A stretch of DNA of 64,000 bases from positions 9,541-73,540 of the forward strand of contig CAZFIA010000006.1 in assembly GCA_964519335.1 (NCBI GenBank), in the 5' to 3' direction. Below, piece by piece: positions 1 through 8,056 of this stretch (positions within the stretch are counted from its first letter, which is position 1; each line of letters begins with the position of its first letter). This DNA is from JALZVT01 sp964519335 (lineage in GTDB: Bacteria > Pseudomonadota > Gammaproteobacteria > Pseudomonadales > Azotimanducaceae). Below the pieces are notes generated by a model that worked only from the letters and a program-made list of their open reading frames with translations, searched no databases and was not told the DNA's origin. The translations under genes and the position numbers were made by a program.

Positions 1-63
1 GCTGTCTTTCCCTTTGCGGGTCCTTGAGGCACATTAGACCAAAGAACGAGATGAAAGCCGATA

Positions 64-1320
64 ATGAAAAGTGACCCTCAGCAGCCCGGTGCGCTCGCCG
101 GTCTGAGAATCTGTGATTTTGCGGGCCAGCTGGCGGGGGCTGGAGCGACCAAATGGCTTGCAGCCTTTGGTGCCGAGGTGATTCGCATTGAAGACCCGGT
201 GAGAGAGGGGCGCTGGGATATTTTGCGTGGCAACGAACCGTTTGTGGATGATCGACGTGGCGTCAATCTGGGCGGGGGCTTCAACAATCACAACACGGAC
301 AAAAAAGGCATCACGCTCAACCTTAGAACCGAAGAGGGTAAAGCCATTCTGGAGCGGATCATTGGCTTGAGCGATGCCGTCACCGAGAATTTTGCGGTGG
401 GCGTGCTGGAGAAATGGGGCTTTGGTTACGAGAAGTTAAAGGCGATCAAGCCCGACATAGTGTACGTATCGAACTGCGGCTTTGGTCATGAAGGCCCCTA
501 CAGTCAATTTAAGACCTGGGGGCCTATAGTGCAGGCCGTGTCCGGGCTTACCTATAGCTCTGGGCTTAGTGGCCAGGAGCCTGCTGGTTGGGGTTACTCC
601 TATATGGATCATACCGGCGGCTACTACATGGCGATGGCGATTATGCTTGCGCTGTTGCATCGCAATCGCACCGGCGAAGGTCAGTGGGTTGACCTTTCTT
701 GCAGCGACGCAGCGCTTAGTCTGAATGGCCCGGCCTTGCTCGACTGGTCGGTTAACGGCCGAGCAACCCGGGCAGCAGAAGGGGTGAACAGCAACCGCAG
801 CAGGTGGCAGCCGATGGCGCCGCACGGAATCTATCCAACACAGAGCAAGGGTGACGCGTCTGATGACTGGATTGCCATTGCCTGTCAGTCAGATGCGCAG
901 TGGCTTACGCTGTGTGAATTGATTGATGAGTCCTGGTGTCAGGCGGCAGAGTATAAAACGACGGCGGGTCGCGTCGAAGAACAAGACCAGCTTGATCTTT
1001 ACATGTCGGGGTGGACTGCCAAGCACGATAAATTTGAATTGACCCAGCGGTTGCACGAACTACCTGTCTCTGCAGCGCCGGTGTTGAAGCCTTCTGAACG
1101 TATCGAGGGCAGGGATGATGACTCACTCTGGCCCACCGTGAAACATAGCGAGATGGGTGCGGTTCGCGTTGATGGTCAGCCCGTTATCTTCTCTGAGACA
1201 CCCTGGCGAAGCGAATACGGCGCACCTTGTTTGTCAGAACATACGCGCGTGGTGCTGGGCGACCTGTTGGGTTTCAAAGAAACAGAAATCGATGATCTGT
1301 ACGAGCGAGGAATTGTTTGA
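64..1320 (+). CDS. CaiB/BaiF family CoA-transferase (first of pair)
   Basis: Family III CoA-transferase, expected to move CoA between a carboxylic acid and an acyl-CoA in the cytoplasm. It has 418 residues, the usual family length. Seen: N-terminal family start (LRICDF, GAEVIRIED) and the nucleophilic Asp as D182 in MDHTGG, just before the conserved ALLHRNRTGEGQWVDLS. The ATG start is followed by an uninterrupted frame, and the TGA shares one base with the ATG of the next gene, so the three genes 64-3712 are translationally coupled. The physiological acid cannot be read from the sequence. Of the two CaiB-type proteins here this is the one with an intact nucleophile. Confidence 0.9.
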   Translation: MKSDPQQPGALAGLRICDFAGQLAGAGATKWLAAFGAEVIRIEDPVREGRWDILRGNEPFVDDRRGVNLGGGFNNHNTDKKGITLNLRTEEGKAILERIIGLSDAVTENFAVGVLEKWGFGYEKLKAIKPDIVYVSNCGFGHEGPYSQFKTWGPIVQAVSGLTYSSGLSGQEPAGWGYSYMDHTGGYYMAMAIMLALLHRNRTGEGQWVDLSCSDAALSLNGPALLDWSVNGRATRAAEGVNSNRSRWQPMAPHGIYPTQSKGDASDDWIAIACQSDAQWLTLCELIDESWCQAAEYKTTAGRVEEQDQLDLYMSGWTAKHDKFELTQRLHELPVSAAPVLKPSERIEGRDDDSLWPTVKHSEMGAVRVDGQPVIFSETPWRSEYGAPCLSEHTRVVLGDLLGFKETEIDDLYERGIV

Positions 1321-2474
1321 TGAATTTGGGTTCGCAGAAGCTGGATTGGGTCCGTGCTCACATGCCACTGACAGCGGCGCTTGAAGAGCGGTTCACAAAA
1401 AGCGGTGCTTTTGTGGGTAAGAAGGTCGCGTTCTCGTCTCATCTAGAAGCCAAAGTCGGGCGCACTATCGAGGCGCTGGCCAAAAGTGGGGCCGAGGTGT
1501 TGGTGGTGCCCAGCAATCCTGCCACCTCACAGAGTGACGTGCTGGAACAGGTTGGTGCCATGAATGGCGTTACCTTGTTTGCAGAAGGACAGACCATCAA
1601 TGCCCAGCGTGAGGCGAACATTAAGGCAGCGCTCGCGATGGATCCCGATGTTTGTATTGATGACGGCGCGACGCTGTCGAGTTTTATTCCGGATACTGGG
1701 CTGCCGGGTGGTGGTGGTGTATGCGAACAGACCACGTCTGGACTCTTCGCGCTGCGCAAGCGCGAAGCGCTTCGGTTCCCTGTTTACGCCGTAAACGACA
1801 CCACCATGAAAAGCCTTTTTGATAATCGCCACGGCACCGGAGAGTCGACGCTCAGCAACCTTCTGTCTATGGGCAACATACAGCTCGCCGGCAAGTCGAT
1901 AGCCGTCATTGGTTATGGCCGTTGCGGCGCGGGCATCGCGAGTAAGGCACAAGCGCTGGGCGCGCGAGTGATTGTGGTTGAGATCGAGCCGCGCCGCGCA
2001 CTGGCTGCTCATCTTGAGGGCATGCAGGTGCTGCCTATTGCGCAGGCATTGGCGGCTGCTGATCTGGTAGTAACTGCGACCGGAGAGCCCGACGCCATTA
2101 CCGAGCAACACTTTCCGCATATAAAAAACGGCGCCATGCTTGCAAACGTTGGGCACTTTGCCGACGAAATTCAAACCGCGCCGCTGCTCCGTCGCTCTCA
2201 GGAACCTGAGTATCGAGGCATTAATCGCTGCTCAATGGAGGATGGTAAGGAGGTGTACCTGATGTCTGCGGGCGAAGCGGTAAACCTTGCTGGCGATCTT
2301 GCGATGGGGCACCCGGTTGAAATCATCGATGTCACCATGGGACTGCTGCTGTTAGCAGCGGCAGATATGCTTGAGCATCGCGATCAACTGTCACCGGGCG
2401 TTCACGACCTACCAGATCGCGTTGACCTAACACTTGCGAATATGAAGCTTGATGCTCTGGGGATAAGTCTGTGA
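1320..2474 (+). CDS. S-adenosylhomocysteine hydrolase-like NAD-binding protein, divergent
   Basis: Short homologue of adenosylhomocysteinase (384 residues against about 430-470). An upstream in-frame TTG at 1317 exists, but ATG 1320, overlapping the previous stop, is the better start. Conserved: D114-D115, the NAD/substrate segment NDTTMKSLFDN (K164, D168, N169), the Rossmann glycine motif VIGYGRCGAG, NVGHF and AMGHP. Changed: the catalytic Glu of SEETTTG (human E156) is Gln137 (CEQTTSG), and the C-terminal KPDHYRY tail that completes the neighbouring subunit's NAD site is absent. It is sandwiched between two CaiB genes with start/stop overlaps. Classical SAH hydrolysis therefore looks unlikely; an NAD-dependent reaction on another substrate is an inference. 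Confidence 0.75.
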   Translation: MNLGSQKLDWVRAHMPLTAALEERFTKSGAFVGKKVAFSSHLEAKVGRTIEALAKSGAEVLVVPSNPATSQSDVLEQVGAMNGVTLFAEGQTINAQREANIKAALAMDPDVCIDDGATLSSFIPDTGLPGGGGVCEQTTSGLFALRKREALRFPVYAVNDTTMKSLFDNRHGTGESTLSNLLSMGNIQLAGKSIAVIGYGRCGAGIASKAQALGARVIVVEIEPRRALAAHLEGMQVLPIAQALAAADLVVTATGEPDAITEQHFPHIKNGAMLANVGHFADEIQTAPLLRRSQEPEYRGINRCSMEDGKEVYLMSAGEAVNLAGDLAMGHPVEIIDVTMGLLLLAAADMLEHRDQLSPGVHDLPDRVDLTLANMKLDALGISL

Positions 2475-3712
2475 CCGCGCTTACCGGCATACGCGTTATA
2501 GAACTTGCCAACGAGAAGCTGTCGCTTGCTGGCAAACTACTCGGTGACATGGGTGCCGACGTAGTTCTTGTTGAACCGCCTGGGGGCGATCCAAGTCGTA
2601 ACTATCCGCCCTTTGTCGATGACACGCCGGGCGACAATCGCAGCCTGTGGTGGCTGCACTACAACACCAGTAAACGTAGTCTGGTGCTAGATCTCGACAC
2701 TGAAGCGGGGCGTGCTTCCTTGCGCGACCTGGCCAAGAGCGCTGACGTTTTGATTGAGTCAGAACCTGTTACTCGATTGGCAGATCTGGGCATCGATTAT
2801 CCACAGTTGCGCGAACTCAATCCCGCGCTCATTCACGCGGCGATGACGGCCTATGGGCGCACAAACCCCAAAAGCGATCTGCCCGTCACCGACCTTACGC
2901 TGCTTGCCGAAGGCGGGCCGGCGTGGAGTTGTGGTTACGATGATCACAGTTTGCCGCCGGTACGCGGCGGCGGTAATCAGGGTTACCACATTGGCTGCCA
3001 CTTCACGGTGATGAGTGTGTTAACGGCGCTGTTGCATCGGCAAGCCAGTGGCGATGGACAGTTTCTGGATATCTCTATGGTCGACGGCGCTAACGTAACC
3101 ACAGAGGCAGCCACCTATGCCTGGAATGTGGCCGGGATGACTGTGCAACGACAAACCGGTCGCCACGCCAGTACGCGACCCAGTGGCGAAACGCAGGTGT
3201 TGTGCCTTGACGGTCGTTACGTGAACACAGGCGTGCCGCCAAGACAGGCCAGAGAATTTGCCCGGCTGCTTGAATGGTTGCGCGAACTGAATCTCGAAGA
3301 AGAATTGCCCGAAGCCGTGTTTCTTGAAATGGGCGCAAAGTGGGAAGGGCCTTTTGATCTGTCTCTTATCGGCACCGACGATACGGTTACCGCAATATTC
3401 AGCGCCGGGCGCGACGCCATGAAGCTGATTGCCCGGCGCAGCTCAGCACAGGACTTCTTTCTCGGTTGCCAGCGCGCGGGACTATCTGTCGGGCCTGTTA
3501 ACTCACCGGAAGAAGCCTTTGAAGACCCGCACTTCAAGGCGCGGGGTTTTCAGGTGGAGGTGCATCACCCGGAACTTGATCGCACCATTCGCTATCCGGG
3601 TGCGCCTTACAAGTTGCCCGCGAGCCCATGGCGCATCTCGCGAACTGCGCCTGCATTGGGTGCGCACAATGAAGAGATACTGGCTGAGTTGGCTGGCGCT
3701 TTCGACACTTGA
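2471..3712 (+). CDS. CaiB/BaiF family protein lacking the catalytic Asp
   Basis: Second CaiB/BaiF family member of the trio, 413 residues, GTG start overlapping the upstream TGA by four bases (GTGA). Typical features: IRVIELANEK start, GADVVLVEPPGGDPSR, and the ALLHRQASGDGQFLDISM segment. When this segment is aligned with the first CaiB protein, the position of nucleophilic Asp182 is Tyr172 (NQGYHIGCH). CoA transfer through an aspartyl-CoA thioester would then not be possible in the standard way. It may be a partner subunit of the first CaiB protein, or an acyl-CoA enzyme with a different mechanism such as a racemase or lyase. Family is sure; function is open. Confidence 0.85.
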   Translation: MTALTGIRVIELANEKLSLAGKLLGDMGADVVLVEPPGGDPSRNYPPFVDDTPGDNRSLWWLHYNTSKRSLVLDLDTEAGRASLRDLAKSADVLIESEPVTRLADLGIDYPQLRELNPALIHAAMTAYGRTNPKSDLPVTDLTLLAEGGPAWSCGYDDHSLPPVRGGGNQGYHIGCHFTVMSVLTALLHRQASGDGQFLDISMVDGANVTTEAATYAWNVAGMTVQRQTGRHASTRPSGETQVLCLDGRYVNTGVPPRQAREFARLLEWLRELNLEEELPEAVFLEMGAKWEGPFDLSLIGTDDTVTAIFSAGRDAMKLIARRSSAQDFFLGCQRAGLSVGPVNSPEEAFEDPHFKARGFQVEVHHPELDRTIRYPGAPYKLPASPWRISRTAPALGAHNEEILAELAGAFDT

Positions 3713-3759
3713 TACAACTCTTGGGAAGACCTGGGCTTGGGAGCATTTATCGACAGTTC

Positions 3760-4140
3760 TTACTCCGTTTGTACCGGTAGCGATGGGGATGAATCGGTAC
3801 AAACGGATATTGAAGCTGCGAAATTAGAACCTGTGGGTTTAACCGCCTCAAAACCTCCGTCGTTTGTCCGCTCAATGTGGTATCCGAACTCGTGCACCGC
3901 ACGATGATGGCGGCCACAGAGCAGCACCAGGTTATCGAGCTTGGTCTCACCACCCTCTTTCATAAGGAGGGCCCAGTGCCTAAAGGGACTGCCCTTGGCG
4001 TTTTCAATAATTGTCACCAACCCGCCGTCGCAGGCCAGACGGCGGATTGTCTCGGGATGCAACGTTTCAGCGGGAACGTTTTTTGCGTCGGTTTCTGTGG
4101 CTGTTTCTGTGTTTGTGTCCGCCAGAGTTTCCGCTTCCGC
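3760..4140 (-). pseudogene. Remnant of a DUF222/HNH endonuclease
   Basis: The frame reads PAETLHPETIRRLACDGG followed by RHWALLMKEGGETKLDNL and VLLCGRHHRAVHEFGY, all recognisable as the C-terminal part of DUF222-HNH (13E12-type) proteins. The stretch that normally lies between, carrying the zinc/His core (CRFPGC...DAHH), is missing, so the catalytic centre is incomplete. Upstream the frame is closed by a TAG at 4141-4143 with no ATG; a TTG at 4062 is the only internal start candidate. Most of the N-terminal DUF222 domain is gone. I read it as a decayed gene with an internal deletion. It fills most of the 484-base gap between the CaiB trio and the next gene. Confidence 0.7.
3764..3807. repeat. 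13-bp perfect inverted repeat, stem-loop
   Basis: Arms TCCGTTTGTACCG (3764-3776) and CGGTACAAACGGA (3795-3807) are perfect reverse complements separated by 18 bases. It sits just after the last CaiB gene and overlaps the 3' end of the HNH remnant on the other strand. There is no flanking T tract, so it is not a textbook rho-independent terminator; a bidirectional terminator or the trace of a mobile-element end are both possible. Confidence 0.6.
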
Positions 4141-4196
4141 CTAAAGCGCGACATAGCCCAAAAGCACGCCAACGAAACATCGGGGCTCTATCCAGC

Positions 4197-5408
4197 TTAG
4201 TTGTTAGTTTCAGCACTCAAGGCAGCCAGCTTGGCTTGATAAAGAGCTCTCGTACTGCGCCTATATGCATTGTCCAGCGCCGCCTTCAATGATGCTTCGA
4301 CATTGCGGAATCGCCCGATCTCATAGTTCGCCTGCGCGACGCCTAGATGGGCTTCATGAAGGTAAGGTGCCAACTCTAAGGCTTTGTTGAAATACCGAAT
4401 TGCATCGATGTACTTAGCGTCAGCATAAGCTGTACTTGCTAACTGAAACCAGTTAAACGGACTTGGGTCGTCCATGGATGCAAGTTGGTTTCGGATACGC
4501 GCAGCATCTTTGGTGCGATCAGCGGCTTCCAGCAACACGAGATAGTTATTCAATAAGCTGAGTTTTTCTTCGGCATGTTCGATGCCAAATAAGTACAGTT
4601 CTTCTGCTTTTGCAATATCGCCCACTCTTCGATTAACCACAGCGAGCATATTAATAGCCTGCGAGTCATCCGGAGCGAACTTCAGAGACTCCATCGCGTA
4701 CCAATAAGCCGTGTTGTAACTTTCGTCGCCTATCGCCTGCGCCGCGATGTTGCGGTAATACCTCGCCAGGTAATCCTCTCTACCTATGTTCGCTATAAAT
4801 CGTTGGCGGTTGGTCGGGAAATAGTCAATCGTCGCACCTGGCCGAGAAATGACGAAAGTTCCCTCTACTGGAGACGATATTGTGTCGTACACTTTGGTAC
4901 GCACGTGCACTCCTTTAGTAACCACCGAACCGCTGAATGCGTAAACCGGGACGTCGTCCATTAGCTGATATCCAACATCGAGACCAGCCACTTCCGCTAA
5001 CGCGGTCGTCAGAACGGCCAAAGACATACAGTTACCCGCGTTAAACGCCATGACCTGACTGGCGGTTAAGGTACGCCTCTCGAAAGTGTATGCTTCCATT
5101 TCTTCCTTTAGAAATGACGTAAATCTCAGATGTCGCGCTGTATTTTGGTAGCGAGGGTCATTCATATAACTCAGTAAGCGTTCGATCTGTTCAGGTGTGA
5201 GCTGATGAATTTGTTCCGGAGAGGGAATATCTGGTCGGCTCGAAAAAGAACCTGTATTTTCAAGAGTTAAACTAGGCAAACCCAATAGATTTGGGTCAAT
5301 TCGCACTCCATGTTGAACACAACCCTGGAGAATAGAGAACAAGAACAGCCAGCTGGCGATTTTTATCAGGGAGATTCTTATCAGTGAAAAGGAAGCAGGA
5401 CCAGTCAT
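4197..5408 (-). CDS. Lipoprotein with transglutaminase-like and TPR domains
   Basis: 403 residues. A hydrophobic N-terminus ends in the lipobox ILQGC (C30), so the protein should be lipid-anchored in the envelope. Residues about 90-200 look like a transglutaminase-like cysteine peptidase fold: C127 in NAGNCMS, H168 in GVHVRT and D195 in ATIDYFP form a plausible Cys-His-Asp triad. Residues about 205-395 contain TPR-like helices (AYWYAMESLKFAPDD, AIRYFNKALELAPYLHEAH). The ATG is preceded by a GGAGG ribosome site. It stands alone between the HNH remnant and the amidohydrolase. Substrate unknown; such proteins may process or bind envelope proteins, which is inference. Confidence 0.75.
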   Translation of the reverse strand: MTGPASFSLIRISLIKIASWLFLFSILQGCVQHGVRIDPNLLGLPSLTLENTGSFSSRPDIPSPEQIHQLTPEQIERLLSYMNDPRYQNTARHLRFTSFLKEEMEAYTFERRTLTASQVMAFNAGNCMSLAVLTTALAEVAGLDVGYQLMDDVPVYAFSGSVVTKGVHVRTKVYDTISSPVEGTFVISRPGATIDYFPTNRQRFIANIGREDYLARYYRNIAAQAIGDESYNTAYWYAMESLKFAPDDSQAINMLAVVNRRVGDIAKAEELYLFGIEHAEEKLSLLNNYLVLLEAADRTKDAARIRNQLASMDDPSPFNWFQLASTAYADAKYIDAIRYFNKALELAPYLHEAHLGVAQANYEIGRFRNVEASLKAALDNAYRRSTRALYQAKLAALSAETNN

Positions 5409-5520
5409 TGAGAATGACCTCCAATTTCTTGAACAGGGTCATGATTAGCATACAACAAAGATCATTATCGAAATCGAACTTTATCTATGATTTACCCCCA
5501 CTCAATTATGCAGATTCCCA

Positions 5521-6942
5521 CTAGCCTCGAGTGTCGTGTATCACATACCCAGCACGAATAGTAACGCTAGCCTCTGTGTCCGCCAGATTTTCACGCACGG
5601 TTTTCCAAGGGGCATTTAAGATCGCGAGATCGGCAGCGGAGCCGACATCAATTTTGCGTGGTGTTGCAGGCGCCTGCGGCAGTCCGCAGTAGGCGATGAG
5701 TGCCTGCTCTTGAGTGAGGGCCTCACTGACAGATAGAGAATTACCGCTACTGCTCTTACGATCAACACTGCTTTGCATGTTGAGCCAGGGGTTAATCGGG
5801 CCATAGGGCGCATCTGAACTGAGCGCGAGAGGAATGTTCTCATCCACTAGTGATCGGAGGCGATAAAGTTGATTGATCTCGTCTTGAGAATGCTCCGCCA
5901 AATAGCGATCACCTTTGGCATAGACAAACCCCGGCTGGGTTACGGCAGTAAGCCCGAGTTCACTTAGTTGGCCAAGAGTGCTTTCTGGCAAGACCGAGGC
6001 GTGTTCAATGCGGTCAGCCAAACAGCCAGTTTCTGTAAAGACGCTCAACGCAACCGCCAGTTCGATCCGGGTAACGCAATGCACAGCAACGCTGCGATTG
6101 TGTGCATGCGCGCGGCGTACTGTTGCAATAAGAGCATCGATGTCAGGAAGTGCAGCCTCATCGAGCAACAGCTTGAGTTCGCCGGTATGAATATAGCTTT
6201 GACGCTGTGCACTCAGATCTTCCCTGCCCATGAGGCGAACCTGTTGCAGCAACTCACCGTTGCTTTGCTTGCTAACCAGTAACTCAAACTCCTCATCCGA
6301 GTTATTAAATGAAGTGTCTGTCACGCCAGTGACGCCGAAGCTCGCGAGCTCTGCAGATAATGCTGTCAGATCAGGTGGTGGAGCCGCTTTGTTGGTTGTC
6401 AGCAGATCGTCCGCTCGAAACAACCGGCCGGTGGCGCGACCGTTGCCGTCGCGCTCGATACCTTCGTGAGAGTTGTACTTCTGGCTGTCAAAACCAAGTT
6501 CGGCAATGGCACGCGAGTTAAGAAACCACATTTGCCCGGTGCTGTGCTGCACGCGCAGTGGCTGATCAGCGACCCATTGGTCCAATTTGGTTCGATCGAT
6601 CGAGCCCGCTATCGACTCATGGTAGTTGACTGCGCGTAGGCTGCTGGTTGTTTTGGTTGCTCTGAGAGCAGCGACAAGTGCCGACTCGGTCTTGCCCGCG
6701 CAATCGATCGAAGCCCGGGCTGCTGCGGTAGCAAATAGATGCAGGTGATGGTCGTGCAAGCCAGGCACCAGGGCGGAACTCTGTGCATCGATTACCCGTT
6801 CGCCGGGTCGCGGCTTGAGATTCTCACCGAGCTCAACCACAACGCCGGCCTCGCATCGCACAGACTGCCCTGCACCCACGGACAAGGGCGACTCGCCGGC
6901 ATTCAGTATAAGTAGATCGGGCGGGGTGGGTTGGTGCTGCAT
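5521..6942 (-). CDS. Amidohydrolase family 3 (YtcJ-like)
   Basis: Metal-dependent amidohydrolase of the YtcJ-like group, 473 residues from the ATG at 6942. A longer frame to 7017 runs through a repeat region and is not convincing. Seen: LVPGLHDHHLHL (N-terminal HxH metal motif), internal HCVTRIE and RIEHASVL, and a late Asp in LSSDAPYGPINP. These fit a TIM-barrel hydrolase acting on C-N or C-O bonds; the substrate is not predictable. It diverges from an enoyl-CoA hydratase gene, and the short spacer holds a tandem 15-base repeat plus an inverted copy that may be a shared operator. Confidence 0.85.
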   Translation of the reverse strand: MQHQPTPPDLLILNAGESPLSVGAGQSVRCEAGVVVELGENLKPRPGERVIDAQSSALVPGLHDHHLHLFATAAARASIDCAGKTESALVAALRATKTTSSLRAVNYHESIAGSIDRTKLDQWVADQPLRVQHSTGQMWFLNSRAIAELGFDSQKYNSHEGIERDGNGRATGRLFRADDLLTTNKAAPPPDLTALSAELASFGVTGVTDTSFNNSDEEFELLVSKQSNGELLQQVRLMGREDLSAQRQSYIHTGELKLLLDEAALPDIDALIATVRRAHAHNRSVAVHCVTRIELAVALSVFTETGCLADRIEHASVLPESTLGQLSELGLTAVTQPGFVYAKGDRYLAEHSQDEINQLYRLRSLVDENIPLALSSDAPYGPINPWLNMQSSVDRKSSSGNSLSVSEALTQEQALIAYCGLPQAPATPRKIDVGSAADLAILNAPWKTVRENLADTEASVTIRAGYVIHDTRG

Positions 6943-6946
6943 TACC

Positions 6947-6998
6947 CAAGTGTAACCCGAGCAAGTGTAACCCGAGGGCATCCACTCCGAGTTACACT
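6947..6998. promoter_or_regulatory. Tandem 15-bp repeat with inverted half-copy, operator-like
   Basis: CAAGTGTAACCCGAG occurs twice head to tail (6947-6961 and 6962-6976) and an inverted relative, CGAGTTACACT, lies at 6988-6998. The block lies in the divergent spacer between the amidohydrolase and the enoyl-CoA hydratase. The arrangement suits a dimeric regulator binding site, but no regulator gene is adjacent. Confidence 0.45.
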
Positions 6999-7037
6999 GA
7001 CGGCTATTGGAATCCAAGGCGGTGGGGATTTGTTCAC

Positions 7038-8027
7038 GTGACTATTTTGCAATGCGGTGTAGATGATTTTCTGGGCGGAATGCGCTTGAGTCCTGCGGAC
7101 TGGTCAGTTGTTTCTGAGCCCGCTGTATCGTTGATTGTTGTTGACCTCACAGAGTTGACACCTGAGCAAGCTCAACGCACCCAGATTTCCATGCCAGCTT
7201 GCGTCGTTGTAGGCGTGAACAGCACCTGTGCTGAGGCCGATCACCCCCACTTTGTCGATCTTGTTGCGCGTGACTCAAGCGATTTGGCGCTGATTAGTGA
7301 GCGGGTTGCTGCAAACCCTTACGCTGCGGCAGTGCTTGTACAGCTGCTAAGGCGATCGCTTGCGGTATCGGTTTCGCATGCGTTGTTTGCAGAGTCGCTT
7401 GCCTACTCTACGTTGCAACACGGTGTTGAATTCGAGCGGTTTATTGAAAGCCACACTAGACGCACACCCGTCGTTAATAACCAATCCGCAGTGCTGGCCG
7501 AACGAAACGACCACGAACTGCGCGTGATTCTAAATCGACCAGAAAAACACAATGCATACTCGGCATCTATGCGCGATGCCCTGTGCGAGGCACTGCAGGT
7601 AGCACGTCTCGACAACACCATCACAAAAATTCGCTTGAGCGGCGCCGGCGCCTCGTTCTGCTCCGGCGGTGATCTCGATGAATTTGGGCTTGCCCGGGAT
7701 GCAGCCGTTGCGCATCTCAGTCGCAGCACGCTAAGCGCTGGTGCGCTTATGCATGAAATGGCTGCAAAAATAGAGGTCGAGGTTCAAGGGGCCTGCGTGG
7801 GTGCGGGTATCGAGTTGCCTGCCTTTGCCGGTCGCGTCATCGCCGCGCCGGACGCTGTCTTTCAATTGCCAGAAGTGTCGATGGGCCTGGTGCCCGGTGC
7901 AGGAGGCACGGTAAGCCTACCGCGCCGAATCGGTTGTCAGCGAACGGCCTGGCTTGCAGTTACTGGTGAGTCTATCGATGCATCGACCGCACTCTCATGG
8001 GGCTTAATCGACAAAATAAAGACCTGA
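7038..8027 (+). CDS. Enoyl-CoA hydratase/isomerase family protein with N-terminal extension
   Basis: 329 residues, GTG start. The crotonase domain occupies about residues 150-329: oxyanion loop SFCSGGDLDEFG, first catalytic Glu in GAGIEL, second in QLPEVSMGLVPGAGGT. Both catalytic Glu of hydratases are present, so hydration of a 2-enoyl-CoA is plausible. The first ~145 residues are an extra helical segment (LVQLLRRSLAV, ESLAYSTLQHGVEFERF) that resembles an extension found in some actinobacterial homologues rather than ordinary PaaG/EchA proteins. It faces the acyl-CoA ligase convergently and diverges from the amidohydrolase. Confidence 0.8.
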   Translation: MTILQCGVDDFLGGMRLSPADWSVVSEPAVSLIVVDLTELTPEQAQRTQISMPACVVVGVNSTCAEADHPHFVDLVARDSSDLALISERVAANPYAAAVLVQLLRRSLAVSVSHALFAESLAYSTLQHGVEFERFIESHTRRTPVVNNQSAVLAERNDHELRVILNRPEKHNAYSASMRDALCEALQVARLDNTITKIRLSGAGASFCSGGDLDEFGLARDAAVAHLSRSTLSAGALMHEMAAKIEVEVQGACVGAGIELPAFAGRVIAAPDAVFQLPEVSMGLVPGAGGTVSLPRRIGCQRTAWLAVTGESIDASTALSWGLIDKIKT

Positions 8028-8056
8028 AAGCTTAAGCCGAGCTGAGCTTTTCTTTA
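8027..8056 (+). terminator. Probable rho-independent terminator
   Basis: Stem AAAGCT (8027-8032) with AGCTTT (8045-8050), extendable by a T.G and an A-T pair, followed on the plus strand by a T-rich run TTCTTT. It lies exactly between the convergent hydratase and ligase genes, overlapping the stop of the hydratase and the end of the ligase. Confidence 0.45.

Noticed and set aside
436..825. Long reverse-strand frames within the CaiB and other genes
   Set aside because: They lack domains and lie entirely inside well-supported genes on the opposite strand.
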